In this document: positions 51,027-62,256 of the stretch, one piece after another
Numbering within the stretch: position 1 is the stretch's first letter
Layout: each line of letters opens with the position of its first letter
NCBI GenBank assembly: GCA_011503125.2
Contig: WWBZ02000007.1
Coordinates: 868,001 to 932,000, forward strand
Source: Botryosphaeria dothidea
Taxonomy: Eukaryota > Ascomycota > Dothideomycetes > Botryosphaeriales > Botryosphaeriaceae
Reading direction: 5' to 3'
DNA length: 64,000 bases
The notes under the pieces: model-generated
Seen by the model: only the letters and a program-made list of their open reading frames with translations
What the model was told of the DNA's origin: nothing
Databases searched by the model: none
Program-made: the position numbers and the translations under genes

Positions 51027-52536
51027 TGCTTGTATGCCAGGGTCACGCTGCGACAAAATGTACGGACAGAGATCACAGGGTGGGAGAGACAGCGGAGTGG
51101 AAGAGGAGAATGAAGATTCAGGCCACCTTGATGTCCGCGACGCAAAGAAAACTTTGTCGGAACCCATGGCGCCAAGGTGCGTATAATGTGGAAGACCGGT
51201 TGTTCATCGCAGGAGGTACTGCAGGTGGATGGTTTCAGCCGGACAGAGGCGATGGATACGGATTTGGCTGCATGACCACGCCTGCAACGAAACCGACTTG
51301 AGATGTTTGGAGTAGGAAGTTCAGGTTTGAGGAATTGTCACGACCTGGGCGGCTCTCGGCTCGGCGCACGGCAAAGCGGCAACGGATGCTTCGGCCCCGC
51401 AGCCTCTCATCCCCACCGGCGCTTCTTCGTCATCTCGACCGTCACTGCCGACTGCCTCGCCGGCCATCTGGCGGCTAGAAAATGCCACCGAGTCGTACGC
51501 AGCACCCGCACGCGTGCGCAACGTCTCCGAGCTCGGTCGCACCTGCATCCATCATTTTCCTGACTCTCGCCGGCTCAAGCCGACGACTGCGCCATAAAGC
51601 TGGTGATCCGTATCCAGGCTCGCCGATCAAATGCCGCTCCAGGTGGATTCAGGGGAGAGCTGGAAATGGAGAGTGGCTGGTTTGACTTTGCGGCAATTAG
51701 GCTGCGCGACTTTCCGTGGCACAGCCAGCAGAGGCTGTGCTGTGGCCAACCAGTTCAGCGGTTTCAACACACGCAGCAGGCAAGCGCTTCGCCCTCTTCT
51801 CATTGGCGGCCCGCGAAGCGCGTCGAAAAAGGTCTCCGCTCGCCCACCGGTCAGACGCCCGCGACTCAGCCAGTCAGCGCATGCACAGCAGGTGGACAGC
51901 CTGAATGACGTGGTCCCCGGGTCTTCTGCCAAGTCCTGCAAGCTTTCAGGCGAAAGCTTGTCATTTCTTCTCACAAGGCTTGGCCTGATTGGTGAGCCCG
52001 ATCAACCCCAATCCCGCCTGATTCCCGCATCCCGGTCCCGTCGGTGAGCTGTGCTCCAGCCCTCATTAGCTCCAGACGCCCTGTCAGCTCGTATCTACTC
52101 ATCAAACGTTGAAACTCTTGCCGGTCTCCCGGCCTTCTTCATCGCCAACGGCTTATCGGCATGAGGTGAGCGTCATTGTGGGCTCGCTGTCAGTTTAGCA
52201 GAACCCATGCAGCCTTGACTGGCTTCTGTTCTGTCAGACTTCCGGTGTGCACTGCATGCTTTCCCCAATGCCTGCATCAGCGACAGGGAATTCCGTGGCT
52301 GGTGGCGTCGATTCTGGACCCTCCAGTGCCAGCGGCCTGCATCCCAGAAAGCCCTGGCACTTTCCTTCGCTGCGCCTCGACGTAATGTTTCATGCGCCGG
52401 CCTATACCATCCAATCCGGATAGTCTGTCTGATCTGTCACTGCTGATCGTGCAGCGTACAGCCTGCACATTGGCTGCCTGTGTCCCAGTACGAGGCTTTG
52501 GGCTAGCTCCAGACCTCCGGCAAGATGAGCTGCGCA
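51027..52536. other. Intergenic, about 1.5 kb
   Basis: No supported gene. Contains a 9-bp-arm hairpin at 51939-51960. GC-rich left part; right part is the promoter region of the small Cys-rich gene. Confidence 0.45.
51939..51960. repeat. Hairpin with perfect 9-bp arms
   Basis: CAAGCTTTC and GAAAGCTTG separated by four bases. Function unknown; not followed by a T-run and not near a gene end. Confidence 0.7.
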
Positions 52537-52544
52537 CATAAATA
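52537..52544 (+). promoter_or_regulatory. TATA-like element of the metallothionein-like gene
   Basis: CATAAATA about 200 bases upstream of the ATG and followed by a CT-rich leader (52560-52645). Confidence 0.4.
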
Positions 52545-52644
52545 CTGGTAGACGGCCGCTGTCTACTTCCCTCTCCTCATCCAAACCAAAATTCTCTACT
52601 TGATACCACTCAAGCCTCCGTTTCCTCACCCAGCACTTTCACTC

Positions 52645-52703
52645 GTATGCCACCCCCTTGTTCGCTCTTAACTCAATGATTTTATGCTGACACTCCTCTG
52701 CAG
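52645..52703 (+). other. Probable 5'-UTR intron
   Basis: Donor GTATGC, branch-like GCTGAC and acceptor CTGCAG, 59 nt, ending 34 bases before the ATG of the small Cys-rich gene. Confidence 0.55.
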
Positions 52704-52737
52704 TACCCCGCACCCCAACCTCCCAAATCCTTCCAAA

Positions 52738-52860
52738 ATGCCTGGCAGCACTACTTCGAGCATCAAGTCCATCATCAAGCCCAAGCCCACCACCATGGGC
52801 TGTGGAGAGGAGTGCGACTGCTGCGGTTGCGACGAGTCCTGCTGGTGTGTGGTCATGTAA
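52738..52860 (+). CDS. Metallothionein-like 40-residue Cys-rich peptide
   Basis: Very short gene: 40 aa, no signal peptide. The first 20 residues are Ser/Thr/Lys-rich (MPGSTTSSIKSIIKPKPTTM); the rest holds seven Cys at 22, 26, 28, 29, 31, 35 and 37 in C-x3-C-x-CC-x-C-x3-C-x-C spacing. That density and the C-x-C/CC pairs are typical of metallothioneins, cytosolic peptides that bind Cu, Zn or Cd. The ATG follows a tidy leader: TATA-like box, CT-rich leader and a probable 5'-UTR intron. No other frame fits the leader. Metal binding is inferred; fungal metallothioneins vary so much that sequence alone cannot prove it. Confidence 0.7.
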   Translation: MPGSTTSSIKSIIKPKPTTMGCGEECDCCGCDESCWCVVM

Positions 52861-53911
52861 GACTGGAGACGAAACCATTATACGGACTACACGATACGAT
52901 TGAAGGGCGCAACGGTTATTGAAGGATTTGCGGACAGCTCTTCCGGGTTTGGGGTCACTTCGACGGTAGCTTTCGGCTGAACAGCTCCTCTGCCGCTACA
53001 ATGTTATGGAATTACCTACAATGTTTCACACAAGCGCCATTGAATACAGTTTTGCAAACACAAACGAAGCGGTCATGGTCTGTGTTGACTTGGCGTGTAT
53101 GTTCTTGCCCTGTCTCTGCCGGCAGTGCTTCGATCGTCTTGGTGCCCTGCCCCTCGAATCATACTTGCTTATCTACACACCGCCAAATATTTCAGGGTAA
53201 GTGACTTATGCCTGAATAAGCAGGCCAAAAGCTATCTTAACTTACGCCTCCATTCTTGTGGAAAAGTGAGGATGGCTAGCTGCGCAGAGCATACGAAAAC
53301 GCAAACAAATGCTTATTACAGCATTGGTGGGACAAGCTGTAGATTCGTCTTCGTTGAAGAAGAAAAAACTCAAAGAGTGGTGCTGCAGCCGACAATAAGC
53401 GGTTCTGGCTTTCATAAAGTGTAGTTCCTAAGGAGTGGAAGCAACCATCACTAGACATGCATTAAAGTCTCTGGGCGGAGTTATCCAGGCGAACGCTTCG
53501 CCTTCCAATGGCTGTCTTTATCTGACTTTTCTGTGAGAGTATCGCATTCGGCGCCAACCGTCAGCTGCAACAACACTTTGCAGGAAGAACTCAGAGCGCG
53601 GGATTGGTGAGGCTAAAGCACCCTGAGAGGGCGGAAGCACATGATTCGTTACGTTTCGAAAAAGAGCCCTGCATGGTAGTGAGTAGGACCCCGCTCCCAG
53701 CCTTGTCCTAGTCATCTTCGATACTGGAACCCGCAATTCTAATTTTCATAGCACCTACGATATTCATTTTCCGTGGACGATCACCCGCACTGTCGAATCT
53801 CCAGTTATCGCTCTGCGCCTTTCTCGTAGGTAATCTGCAGCCCAGATCAACTGCATGTAGGGAGATTCACTTTTTCCATCGCATTGAGATACCGCAAGAA
53901 TAGATATCGGG
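52861..53911. other. Intergenic, about 1.05 kb
   Basis: Short overlapping frames on both strands near 53000-53460 but no recognisable domain. Confidence 0.45.
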
Positions 53912-54921
53912 ATGATTCGGCATCGTTTATTGGCCTTGATGGGCCATCTCGAAGCGTCTGATCGTTCCGACGCTGCAGTAGTCCTTTCCAAAGATCCACT
54001 CTGCGCAAGATGCAAGGCCATCAACTTCGAAGGCGCTCTCTCGTTCAACCTACGAGGACCGCATTTTCCTAAAATCGCAGGAAATGGATTCAGCCAAGTC
54101 ATCTTGGATTTGGGCACCCAGTCGGAAAAACCAAATATTGTCTGCAAAATGTGTAGAGCCTTGGCGTCAATTGCTACGCTTCGCGGGGATGCTCGGGATG
54201 GAAACCAGTTCGGGTTAAGTTTACGAGTCGTAAACAGCCCTCATGTAAAGGTTTCTCTTTTTGCTGGACACTGGATCAGCCAGCTGCGCGGCGAAAGGAT
54301 TTCCCCAGCTGGTCCTGGAGTGGGTGGAAAGGAAAATTAACCCATTCTTGGAACCCGTGGTGGAATGGCATAGAGTAAGACGTCGAAATTTGGTTTGAGA
54401 TCCAGGAAGGTAGACGGAAGCACCGAATAGACGACGTGAGAAAAGTTCAAATTTCTGGGGTAGACTCATCCAAGCTGACAAAATTCATCCACATTGAGGC
54501 AAGTACCGTTGACTTGACCACTCGCCGAACAACACAACCACGGTCAATCTACCAAAATTCCCCAAAAGAAAGAGTAGTCACTTGGGATGTCACATTTACC
54601 CGTTCAGACTTTGAACCTCTTACTCTGAGAGAGGAAGCCCTGCAGAGAACGAATAGGTTCCCGGCCGCTCCCTTCCAGGAAATAGAAGCGCTTTCACCGA
54701 AAGACGAGCTGTACGAGAGGCTCAATACCGGGTTGACCTGTCAGGGTCTTGTGCTCGGAGATTGCCCGACTTTGAACTCGAAGGGACCATTTCAAATCAT
54801 GGTCTTCCACAAAAGGGGAGACTGGGATGAGAAAATTGGCATTATATCTCTAAGAAGCGAGGAATCAGAACTTCTCAAAAATCATTACAGGAGGGGTAGG
54901 ACCAAGGTCCAACTTGGTTGA
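53912..54921 (+). pseudogene. HET-reminiscent N-terminal fragment, probably a broken or partial gene
   Basis: Two plus-strand frames, 53912-54340 and 54436-54921, in different phases. The first has CARCKAINFEGAL and CKMCRALA, the paired CxxC/Cys pattern seen at the start of many fungal heterokaryon-incompatibility (HET) proteins. The second (MRKVQISGVDSS...) ends at 54921 without the HET core (Y-x-x-LSY-x-WG). A donor/acceptor pair that would join them in frame was not found. Either the gene lost its HET domain and is a pseudogene, or an intron is missed. Not clearly functional. Confidence 0.4.
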
Positions 54922-55033
54922 CACACGAACGAGCCAAAAGAGCCGCTACTCGACCTGCATATGATGGGCTTCTGGGATGTGCGGACTTTTGTCTTTTCTC
55001 CCGTCCCACAACCGAAGGCCCAAAGAAGAGGCA

Positions 55034-55849
55034 TCACTCAGCATTCCTCTCATTCCACCTCCGATCAAACACCTGCAGACTCCTCTGCGCCGTCGGCACC
55101 ACGTCCAGCGCCTTGACCAACACCCTCTCCGGCCGCTCCACCACCCACGCCACGCACTCGGCCACATCCTCCGCCACCAGCGGCTCGAACCCGCTCATAA
55201 ACTCATCGTACAAGCCCCGATCATACCCGACCCTCTGCTCGTGGAAGTGCGTCGCCACCACCCCCGGCCGCACCGCCAGCACCTTGATGCTCGTGTCCTG
55301 CAGCTCCGTCCGCAGCACATTCGTAAACGCCTCCTGCGCGGCCTTGCTCGCATGGTACACCGCCTCTCCCGGGAACGGCGGCACCTCGAGGCCGGTGACG
55401 CTCGTAACGTTGAGGACGGTGCCGCGGCCGCGCGCCAGCATGCCGCCCGCGCTCAGCACCGCGTGCGCGGCGTACATGTACCCGTTGACGTTAGTGGCAA
55501 TCGTAGTCGAGATGTCGGAGACCTTCTGCTCCGGGAAGCGGGCTGGCGCGCCAAGGGCCAGGCCGGCGTTGTTGATGAGGACGTCGACGGGCCGGTTGCC
55601 GAGGGTGCCGAGGACGGAGGTGAGGGCGGCGGTCAGGGCGTCGTAGTCCTGGACGTCGGCGGCGGCGTGGTGGATGGCGCCGCTGGAGCTGGGGAGGCTG
55701 CGCAGCTCGTAGGTGAGCTGGGCGAGCTTGGAGTCGGAGCGCGCGAGCAGGATGAGGGTTGCGCCGGTAGGGGCGAGGCGGCGGGCGATGGCGGCGCCGA
55801 TGCCCATGGAGGCGCCGGTGATGAGGATGGTCTTGCCGGAGAGGGACAT
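55034..55849 (-). CDS. Short-chain dehydrogenase/reductase
   Basis: Single exon, 271 aa. The cofactor motif is TGASMGIG (residues 11-18), the structural motif NNAG, and the catalytic Ser-Tyr-Lys is in NVTSVTGLEV...YHASK, with Tyr and Lys four residues apart. Classical SDR of about 250-270 aa, likely NADP-dependent and close to YdfG-type reductases or serine dehydrogenases. An Arg residue follows Ala-Arg (LLARSD), the usual NADP mark. Substrate unknown. The gene is single-copy in the window. Confidence 0.9.
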   Translation of the reverse strand: MSLSGKTILITGASMGIGAAIARRLAPTGATLILLARSDSKLAQLTYELRSLPSSSGAIHHAAADVQDYDALTAALTSVLGTLGNRPVDVLINNAGLALGAPARFPEQKVSDISTTIATNVNGYMYAAHAVLSAGGMLARGRGTVLNVTSVTGLEVPPFPGEAVYHASKAAQEAFTNVLRTELQDTSIKVLAVRPGVVATHFHEQRVGYDRGLYDEFMSGFEPLVAEDVAECVAWVVERPERVLVKALDVVPTAQRSLQVFDRRWNERNAE

Positions 55850-56331
55850 GATGTTGTGGATTAAAATTGTTGACTGTTTCTTTTCTTAGCTGTTCACGAT
55901 TGAAAGTAGTACAGAGGGTATCGCAGCCGACGGTTAGCGCCAAAAATGATTTCTCGTAGGAGGTTAGATTAATGTACATACGTGTTATAGGAAGTGGAAG
56001 AATTCATCCAAACGCAGGTGTGTTACATTTTTAGGAACAAACCCGTCCGGACGAAGACTTCGACTCCCTGTATGCATCACGTTCGTGTCTGTGACGTCAT
56101 ATGGCGCTAGGGATGGATGCATTACAAAGCGCCAAGTGGTACTGAGGACTTATCGACTCCCATTGGTTCAGCAAGGAATATACAGCAATTTCTGGATGCC
56201 GCAGTAATAGGAATTCAAGAACTATCTTCAAAGGGAACGGAGATGATTCAGTCCCGCAGATGAACCATATACCAATCTGCGCTCACCAAGATCTCTGGTC
56301 ATTCCCTTCCACCATCATCTCCTCCCATACT
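55850..56331. other. Intergenic
   Basis: SDR promoter side (T-rich about 55862-55890) and 3' flank of the next minus-strand gene. No gene seen. Confidence 0.5.
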
Positions 56332-57185
56332 TCACTGCGTCCTCCACTGGTGTTCCTTATCCATCGCCTTCATAACTATTTTCCAATCCACACATTTCCG
56401 CCGCAGCGTCCTTGTTTCCGCCTTCCCCGATATCTTTGTCTTGAGAGGTGTGCTCGGCTGCCTTTTCTGCGTCCTGGGTGGCGTCTGCTGAGCTGGTGAG
56501 GTCCGTTCAAAGTATTCATTAATCCTATCTATCGGCCAATCCAAGCTATGCAGGCGGCGACACTCCAATATAGTAGTGTTGGTGTTATCGTTGCCGGAGT
56601 CGTCGCCGCTTAAGGCGTACTCGCCGTCTTCATCGAAGGAATTTGATGATCTTTGAAGAAGAATGCTTCATACTCGTCAGAGTAGTTTGTCTTCCTCATC
56701 AGCCTCATCATTGGCGTCGAAAGATGGGGCGCAGTCGGCGTAGCATCCCGAGTACGTTGACGCTGGCTTCTTGTTGCACGCCCCCTCTTGGGCAATTCGG
56801 ATGCGCTCGCGTTGGTTCTCTTTACATCGTCGGTTTTCTCGCCAGAACCAGAGCTGGATTCTCCGTAAGAGAATCCGTAGACCCTCCTGCGGTAATCTTC
56901 GTTTGACTTCGCGGTATCAGTAGCTGATGGATGGGAAGGGTCTGTGACCGCAGCGCGACGGTTCGAAGAGGCCATATGCGTGGTACGAGGGTGACCTTGT
57001 TCCGGCTTCCTGCGCGATGGAGCAACTGGATTGAGCTGGCGTCTTGACGTTGGACCTGATGACATCGAGGGACTGGTGGAGGCCATGTTGTTGGCACTAC
57101 TGGGAATGCTTCCTGAGTTGACCGAGAATTTAAGGAGCTGGATCTCCCGTTTGCTTGAAGATGCACAATGAAATTGTTGAGACAT
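56332..57185 (-). CDS. Unrecognised basic, Ser/Pro/Arg-rich protein, possible frame break
   Basis: The first frame opens at an ATG at 57185 (MSQQFHC) and stops at 56610; a second reading frame, open from about 56660 to 56332, continues the same acidic-then-basic composition (FDEDGEYALSGDDSGNDN, then WPIDRINEYFERTSPAQQ and a Lys/Arg-rich end). The frames differ by one base near 56640-56660. No intron of acceptable length joins them, so a frameshift, a very short intron or an assembly error are all possible. Sequence is low in hydrophobics and rich in Ser, Pro, Arg and Asn (RRRVYGFSYGESSSGSGEK, KRGRATRSQRQRTRD), suggesting a disordered nuclear protein. An alternative start is the ATG at about 57086. 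I do not recognise a family. Confidence 0.5.
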
Positions 57186-57396
57186 GTCGTGGTACGGAGG
57201 CACTGCTAAACGCGTTGAGTGCCTGCAAGAGACCGAAACATTTCGAGCGTACTTCCTTTGAGAATTGTATTCTATTTCGTTTTTTTTAAGACAACAGGTG
57301 AGCCTTTGCTCTTCAGGGAGGCCCAAAGTCTTTGAAGTCTGAAAACCCACAACCTCAAATGCGTCGCGATGCTGATAAAAATATCTTTCACGTCCT

Positions 57397-59617
57397 TTAT
57401 TGTGACTCCTTCACTTCTTTGAATTCTACCAACGCTGTGCCAGCTTTGCAGAGATCCTACACGTTGTCAGTAAGCAGTTGCCAGAGAATATTAAGACACG
57501 GATGGACGACTTACCCCTGCTCCGTGCACGATCTTCCTCACAACACCAGTCTGCGGACTCCGAATCACAGTCTCCATCTTCATACTCTCAATCACTACCA
57601 ACGCCTGACCTTCCTTTACCTCTTCGCCTTCCTTGACTTCAACCCTCAACACTTTGCATGGCATCGGCGCTACTACGCTGTTCTTCGCTTCCTTCACACC
57701 CAATGCCTTCTCGACCCATTTTGGTGCTGCAAGGCGCAGGCGGTGTTGCTTGCCTTGCTGGAACAGAGTGATTGTATCTTCCGAACGGATGATGCGGGTA
57801 GATAGACGTGTGTGCGGGAAGTAAGATGTTAAGCTTGAGGAGGCGACATCTAGCGACGCCGTCACCGCAGCGTAAGTGATGTCGCCAACGGTCACCTCAA
57901 ATTGGTTTGGCCGAGTCTGGCGGACGCTGACTGGTGTAGCCTGTGCCGTAGTAGCTGGACCGGCCGTGGCAGCGGCGCTGGGGTCAATCTCTACGAGATT
58001 CACTTCCCGCGCTTGGAACCCGTCGCCGAAACCAATGGTGGTCAAGGGACTCGCAGATTTCCGCGCTTCTGTTTGTTGAAGGAGCAATCCGATGGCTGCC
58101 TGTGCCAAGGCTTCTGGAGGACTGGGCTGTTTGGCGAAGAGTTCGTCGTGGTACTTTTGGATGTAGCCGGTCTCGACGTCGCCGGCCACAAAAGCCGGGC
58201 TGACGCAGACGCGCTTGAGGAACTCGATGTTGGTGATGGGACCGGCGACTTCGTACTCCTCGAGCGCCATGCGGAGCTTCTGAAGCGCCGCGGTACGGTC
58301 GGGTCCTTGCACGATGAGCTTTGCGATCATGGGATCATAATGGCTTGAGACCTCATCGCCTTCGACGAAACCGGCGTCCACGCGTACTGTTGCAGAAGAC
58401 TGAGGAATGCGAAGATGCAAAAGCTTTCCCGAGTCAGGGATGAAATTCATGTCCGGGTTTTCAGCGTAGATGCGGGCCTCGATGGCATGGCCTCGCTCGG
58501 AGATTTGCTTCTCAATATCGGCCTGAGTAAGAGGGAGCTTGCCGCCTTCCGCCACGATGAGCTGCCATCGGACGAGGTCCTCGCCCGTTACCATTTCGGT
58601 GACTGGATGCTCAACCTGGAGACGAGTGTTCATCTCCATGAAGAAGAATTCGTTGGTCTCATTGTCGAAGATGAACTCGACGGTTCCGGCGCCCTCATAC
58701 TTGACGGCAAGAGCAGCAGCCCTTGCCTTTTCCCACAAATCTTGTCGAATGGTTTCATCCAAATGAGGAGCTGGAGACTCTTCCAGGATTTTCTGATGTC
58801 GGCGTTGGATACTGCAGTCGCGCTCACCAAGCGCAATGCTGTTTCCGTGCTTGTCGGCAAAGACCTGGACTTCGATGTGGCGCGGGGTGGTGATGTACTT
58901 CTCCACGAGCATTACATCATCCCCGAATGAGTTTCTTGCCTCAGACTTGGCCGACTCGAGCTGATCCAAAAACTCGTCTGGTGCCTTGACGATACGCATG
59001 CCCTTTCCACCGCCGCCCTTGACGGCCTTCAGCAGTACCGGATAGCCGATTTTCTCAGCTTCCTGCTTCAGAAACTCGGGCTCTTGATTCTTCCCATGAT
59101 AGCCGGGGATACACGGGACACCAGCGGCGGTCATGATTTCTTTGCTCATGCTCTTGCTGCCCATGGCTTCAATGGCCTCCCATGGCGGACCGATGAAAGT
59201 CAAGCCCGCCTCCTTGCATTTCCGAGCGAAGACGGGATTCTCGCTGAGAAAGCCGTAACCAGGGTGAATGCCCTGGCAGCCTTCTTTCTTGGCGACTTCG
59301 ATGATGCGGTCACCGTCCAGGTAGGCACTGGGCTCGCCCAGGTTGACAGCGAAGGGGGAGCTGAGGGCATGCTGGGAATGGGCGTCCGGGTCAGTGTATA
59401 GAGTAGTCACGCGGACGCCATATTCTGAGGCGGTGCGGCCGACACGAAGAGCAATCTCTCCTCTGTTGGCAATGAGGACCGAGGTTAATGGCTTTGTTAT
59501 GGGTGTGGAGCTGTTCGTGGCAGCTGCAGTGGCATGGGTGCGTCGGGTAGCTGCAGCGTGGTAGTTGAGCACGCGGGCGGTGTTCTGTACGCCGCGCAAT
59601 CTGGAAAGAGTAGACAT
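57397..59617 (-). CDS. mccA: Methylcrotonoyl-CoA carboxylase biotin-carboxylase (alpha) subunit
   Basis: Two exons (59617-57515 and 57456-57397; 58-nt intron with a GTAAGT donor and GTGTAG end), 720 aa. A mitochondrial presequence (MSTLSRLRGVQNTARVLNYHAAATRR) is followed by the biotin-carboxylase fold: RGEIALRVGRTASEYG, KGGGGKGMRIV (ATP grasp), ERDCSIQRRHQKI, EMNTRLQVEHPVTE and a BT domain. The biotinyl domain is C-terminal with ESMKMETV, biotin on Lys680. The last 20 residues come from a tiny second exon (GDLCKAGTALVEF...). This subunit works with MCCB in leucine breakdown in mitochondria. No MCCB gene is in the window. Confidence 0.95.
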
Positions 59618-60292
59618 TGTGCGGATCAACGGGAGAGGAGAAGGGAGGAGGAGAGCAGGGCAGTAGGGGAAGAATGGGAAAGCTACCCCAGGCGGTGGTT
59701 GATGTACCCCAGACGGCTGCTATGCCGCGGCTACCCGAGCGGGGAAAGGCACGAAGATCTGTGTCTCTGGGCTGCTCGGCCATGTCCTGCTTTGCCCTAT
59801 GTGCGAGCGGAGTTTGCTGCTCGGCCTCATCGTCGCGAGGTAACGTATCTCGCAGCAGTCACGGGGAGATGGAGTGAGTGGGCGGCCTGAGCTGCCCGTC
59901 GTACACCTCGCTCTCAGTCTCTTCCTGGCATTCGCCCACCATGACCACCGCGCCTCCCGCCCTCTCAGCCAATGACGGCTCCCTCATCCATCTCGACACG
60001 CCCGTCGATCCAAGAGCCTTGCACCCGCTGCAACTGCCTTTTTTCTCTCGAGCCTTCCCGAATCTCGTCGCACCCGTATCCTGCGCCGCGCTGTAACGCT
60101 CCCTTCCTACCCCGCTCGACGCTGGCCCGCCGCCGCCGCCGCATGTGTTGTCGCGCGTCGCGCCCCGAGGAATGACCATCACCGCGTCATAAGCCTCCGC
60201 TGCCCGTCAACCTCGACGCGTCTCCCAACATTCTCGTCTGATCCTTCGCCAAGACGCACATCGCCCGGTGCGCCTGTCCCCGCTCCGCCAGA
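59618..60292. promoter_or_regulatory. Bidirectional promoter between mccA and the acidic nuclear protein
   Basis: About 675 bases between divergent genes, CG-rich with several CCGCCGCC-like runs and no TATA box. It must serve both transcripts. Confidence 0.55.
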
Positions 60293-61596
60293 ATGTCCGA
60301 CTACGGCTACGATTCTGACGAGTTCGACCTCTACGACGACGGCTGGCTGTACATCGCCGAGGAGGACCATCTCGCCGTACGTACAAGCTTCGAGCTCACT
60401 CCCACGGAACCCCTCCCACCCAATTCTAACTCTTCCGCCCACAGGACGACCTTGCCGAGCGCGCCGTAGCATCCCCTCCCCCTCGCGACTACGATATCGA
60501 CACCTCGGGCTATAATTCGGACTACTTCGAGTACTGGGTGGACATTGAGTACAACTCGGACGGCTGGAACGATGTAAAGGGTGCGCCGAAGACGGACGTT
60601 GCTCGAAGCACCACCACTCCAGGCCCGAAGAAGAGGAAGAAGGTTACACAGGGCGGCCCGTCGCAGAAGAAGCGAAAGGGTCCCCACGGCCGCAAGCTCA
60701 GCGCTGGCGCCCCCGCCGCTGGAGACCAGCCGTCCCCTGTCCTTTGGCAGTCGAGGAAGGAGCGTATCCAACAGGAGTTCCAGGGCGCGAAGACCCTGAC
60801 GGAGGAGCCGGCCTCCTTTGCTCTGCTAGGGGATTGGAGGACGCGCTTTGGCCCAGACATGAAGGAAGCAAAAGGCAAGAACGCGGTCATGGAGCCTGAG
60901 GAGGCTCCGGATGCTGCCAATGAGATCCTCCAGGCTGTGGAGAATGCCACAAAGGCTGAAGATGCGGACTTTGAAACAGAGGATGACGAACCGGCGTCCG
61001 CTCAAGAGGAAGGGGATGGGCTTGAGAACTCCCTCTCAAGCAGTGGCCTTGATCCTCAGGCACTCATGCGCGCACTCCAGGAGAACCTTGCTGCATCTGG
61101 AGCTGCTCCGGCTGGTCTCGATCAGGCAACGCTCATGAAGTATCTGTTGCAAATGGTCAGCGGCGAGGGCGAGGCCGACGACATTGCTGGCCAGTTGGCT
61201 GAAGACCTATTTGAGAACGCCGACGAGGAAGATCCAGAGGACAAGAACATCGCTGAATGGGCCGCGAAGCAGAAAGGAAAGCCTGAAAACGGCGATGAAA
61301 AAGTCGAGGTCTCTGAGGGTGGGCCTAAGAGCAAGGCTGCCCTTCCCCCTACTCCGCCGGAGGGCCAGGACGAGACTTCAGCCGTTGGTAGGAAGGGCAA
61401 GAGTGCAGCAAAGGAAGGTTCAACAACTACAACAGCAGCCGGCTCCCGTTCTCGCAAGCGAAAGGCTTCTGAGCCGGCACCTGACGATGAGCCCCCTCCG
61501 AGGCCGAAGCGAGCCACGCGTTCCTACGCTGCGCCGACAACGAGTAGCAAGTCGAAAACAGCCAGCGGAAAGGGCGGAAAGGGCAATCGCGGCTAA
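60293..61596 (+). CDS. Conserved acidic/basic nuclear-looking protein, unassigned
   Basis: Two exons (60293-60376, 60445-61596; 68-nt intron), 383+28 codons, 411 aa. The N-terminal part is rich in Asp and Tyr (MSDYGYDSDEFDLYDDGWLYIAEEDHLA...DIDTSGYNSDYFEYWVDIEYNSDGWNDV), followed by two Lys-rich nuclear-localisation-like runs (KKRKK and KKRKG), an acidic middle and an Arg/Lys-rich tail (SRSRKRK, RPKRATRSY). No catalytic domain is seen. This looks like a chromatin or transcription-associated protein; similar disordered fungal proteins are usually conserved hypotheticals. It sits divergently to mccA. Confidence 0.75.
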
Positions 61597-62256
61597 CGTC
61601 TAACGTGCTTCGCTGGACCAACAAAATTTTCTCTATTTGTTCTTCAATGTCTCATTTCCTTTCTGACGAAAGCGGACACACCGGTAGATTGGGCACGGAG
61701 CCTCGCTCACATACAAGACTGAGGATATACAACGCATCACATGGACATGGGTTCGAAAGAGCACAACACCGGCGTCTTGGAATGGGGTTGGGGATACCAG
61801 AATATGGATAGGAGAACTGCGGCTTCACGGCGGATACCTCACTTAACTTTTCTTGTTTGTTGTTGGCATACACCAAAATGGATACTTTTCTTTTGTCGAG
61901 TGAATTGGATGTTGTTGTTCCACCGTATGCTGACGAGCAGTTGTTCTACGCTTGCTTCTTGTGCCACCGGGGATTCAAGTGTAACCAACATCCAATGTTG
62001 GCCATCTACTACTGAAGCACCAGCCAGGTTCGCGAAAACAGTTCCGCAGCAAACCGCATGAACCACAGCCGTGATCCTCGAAGGAAATTGAGAACAGTTG
62101 TTACTTTTGCGCAGTACTTTATATGAAGATCAAGATCACCTTGGGAGGTCCGTTTCCAATCCAAAAGGACCACACCCTTCTGTGCCGCTTTCATTTCTCC
62201 CTAATAATTCTCTACCTGACTTCTTTATTGATCCGTTCATCGCCCATTTGCTCATC
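61597..62256. other. Intergenic
   Basis: Holds the 3' flank of the preceding gene and promoter of the next; no gene seen. A possible earlier in-frame start at 62098 for the next gene is disfavoured because it passes through promoter-like sequence. Confidence 0.45.
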
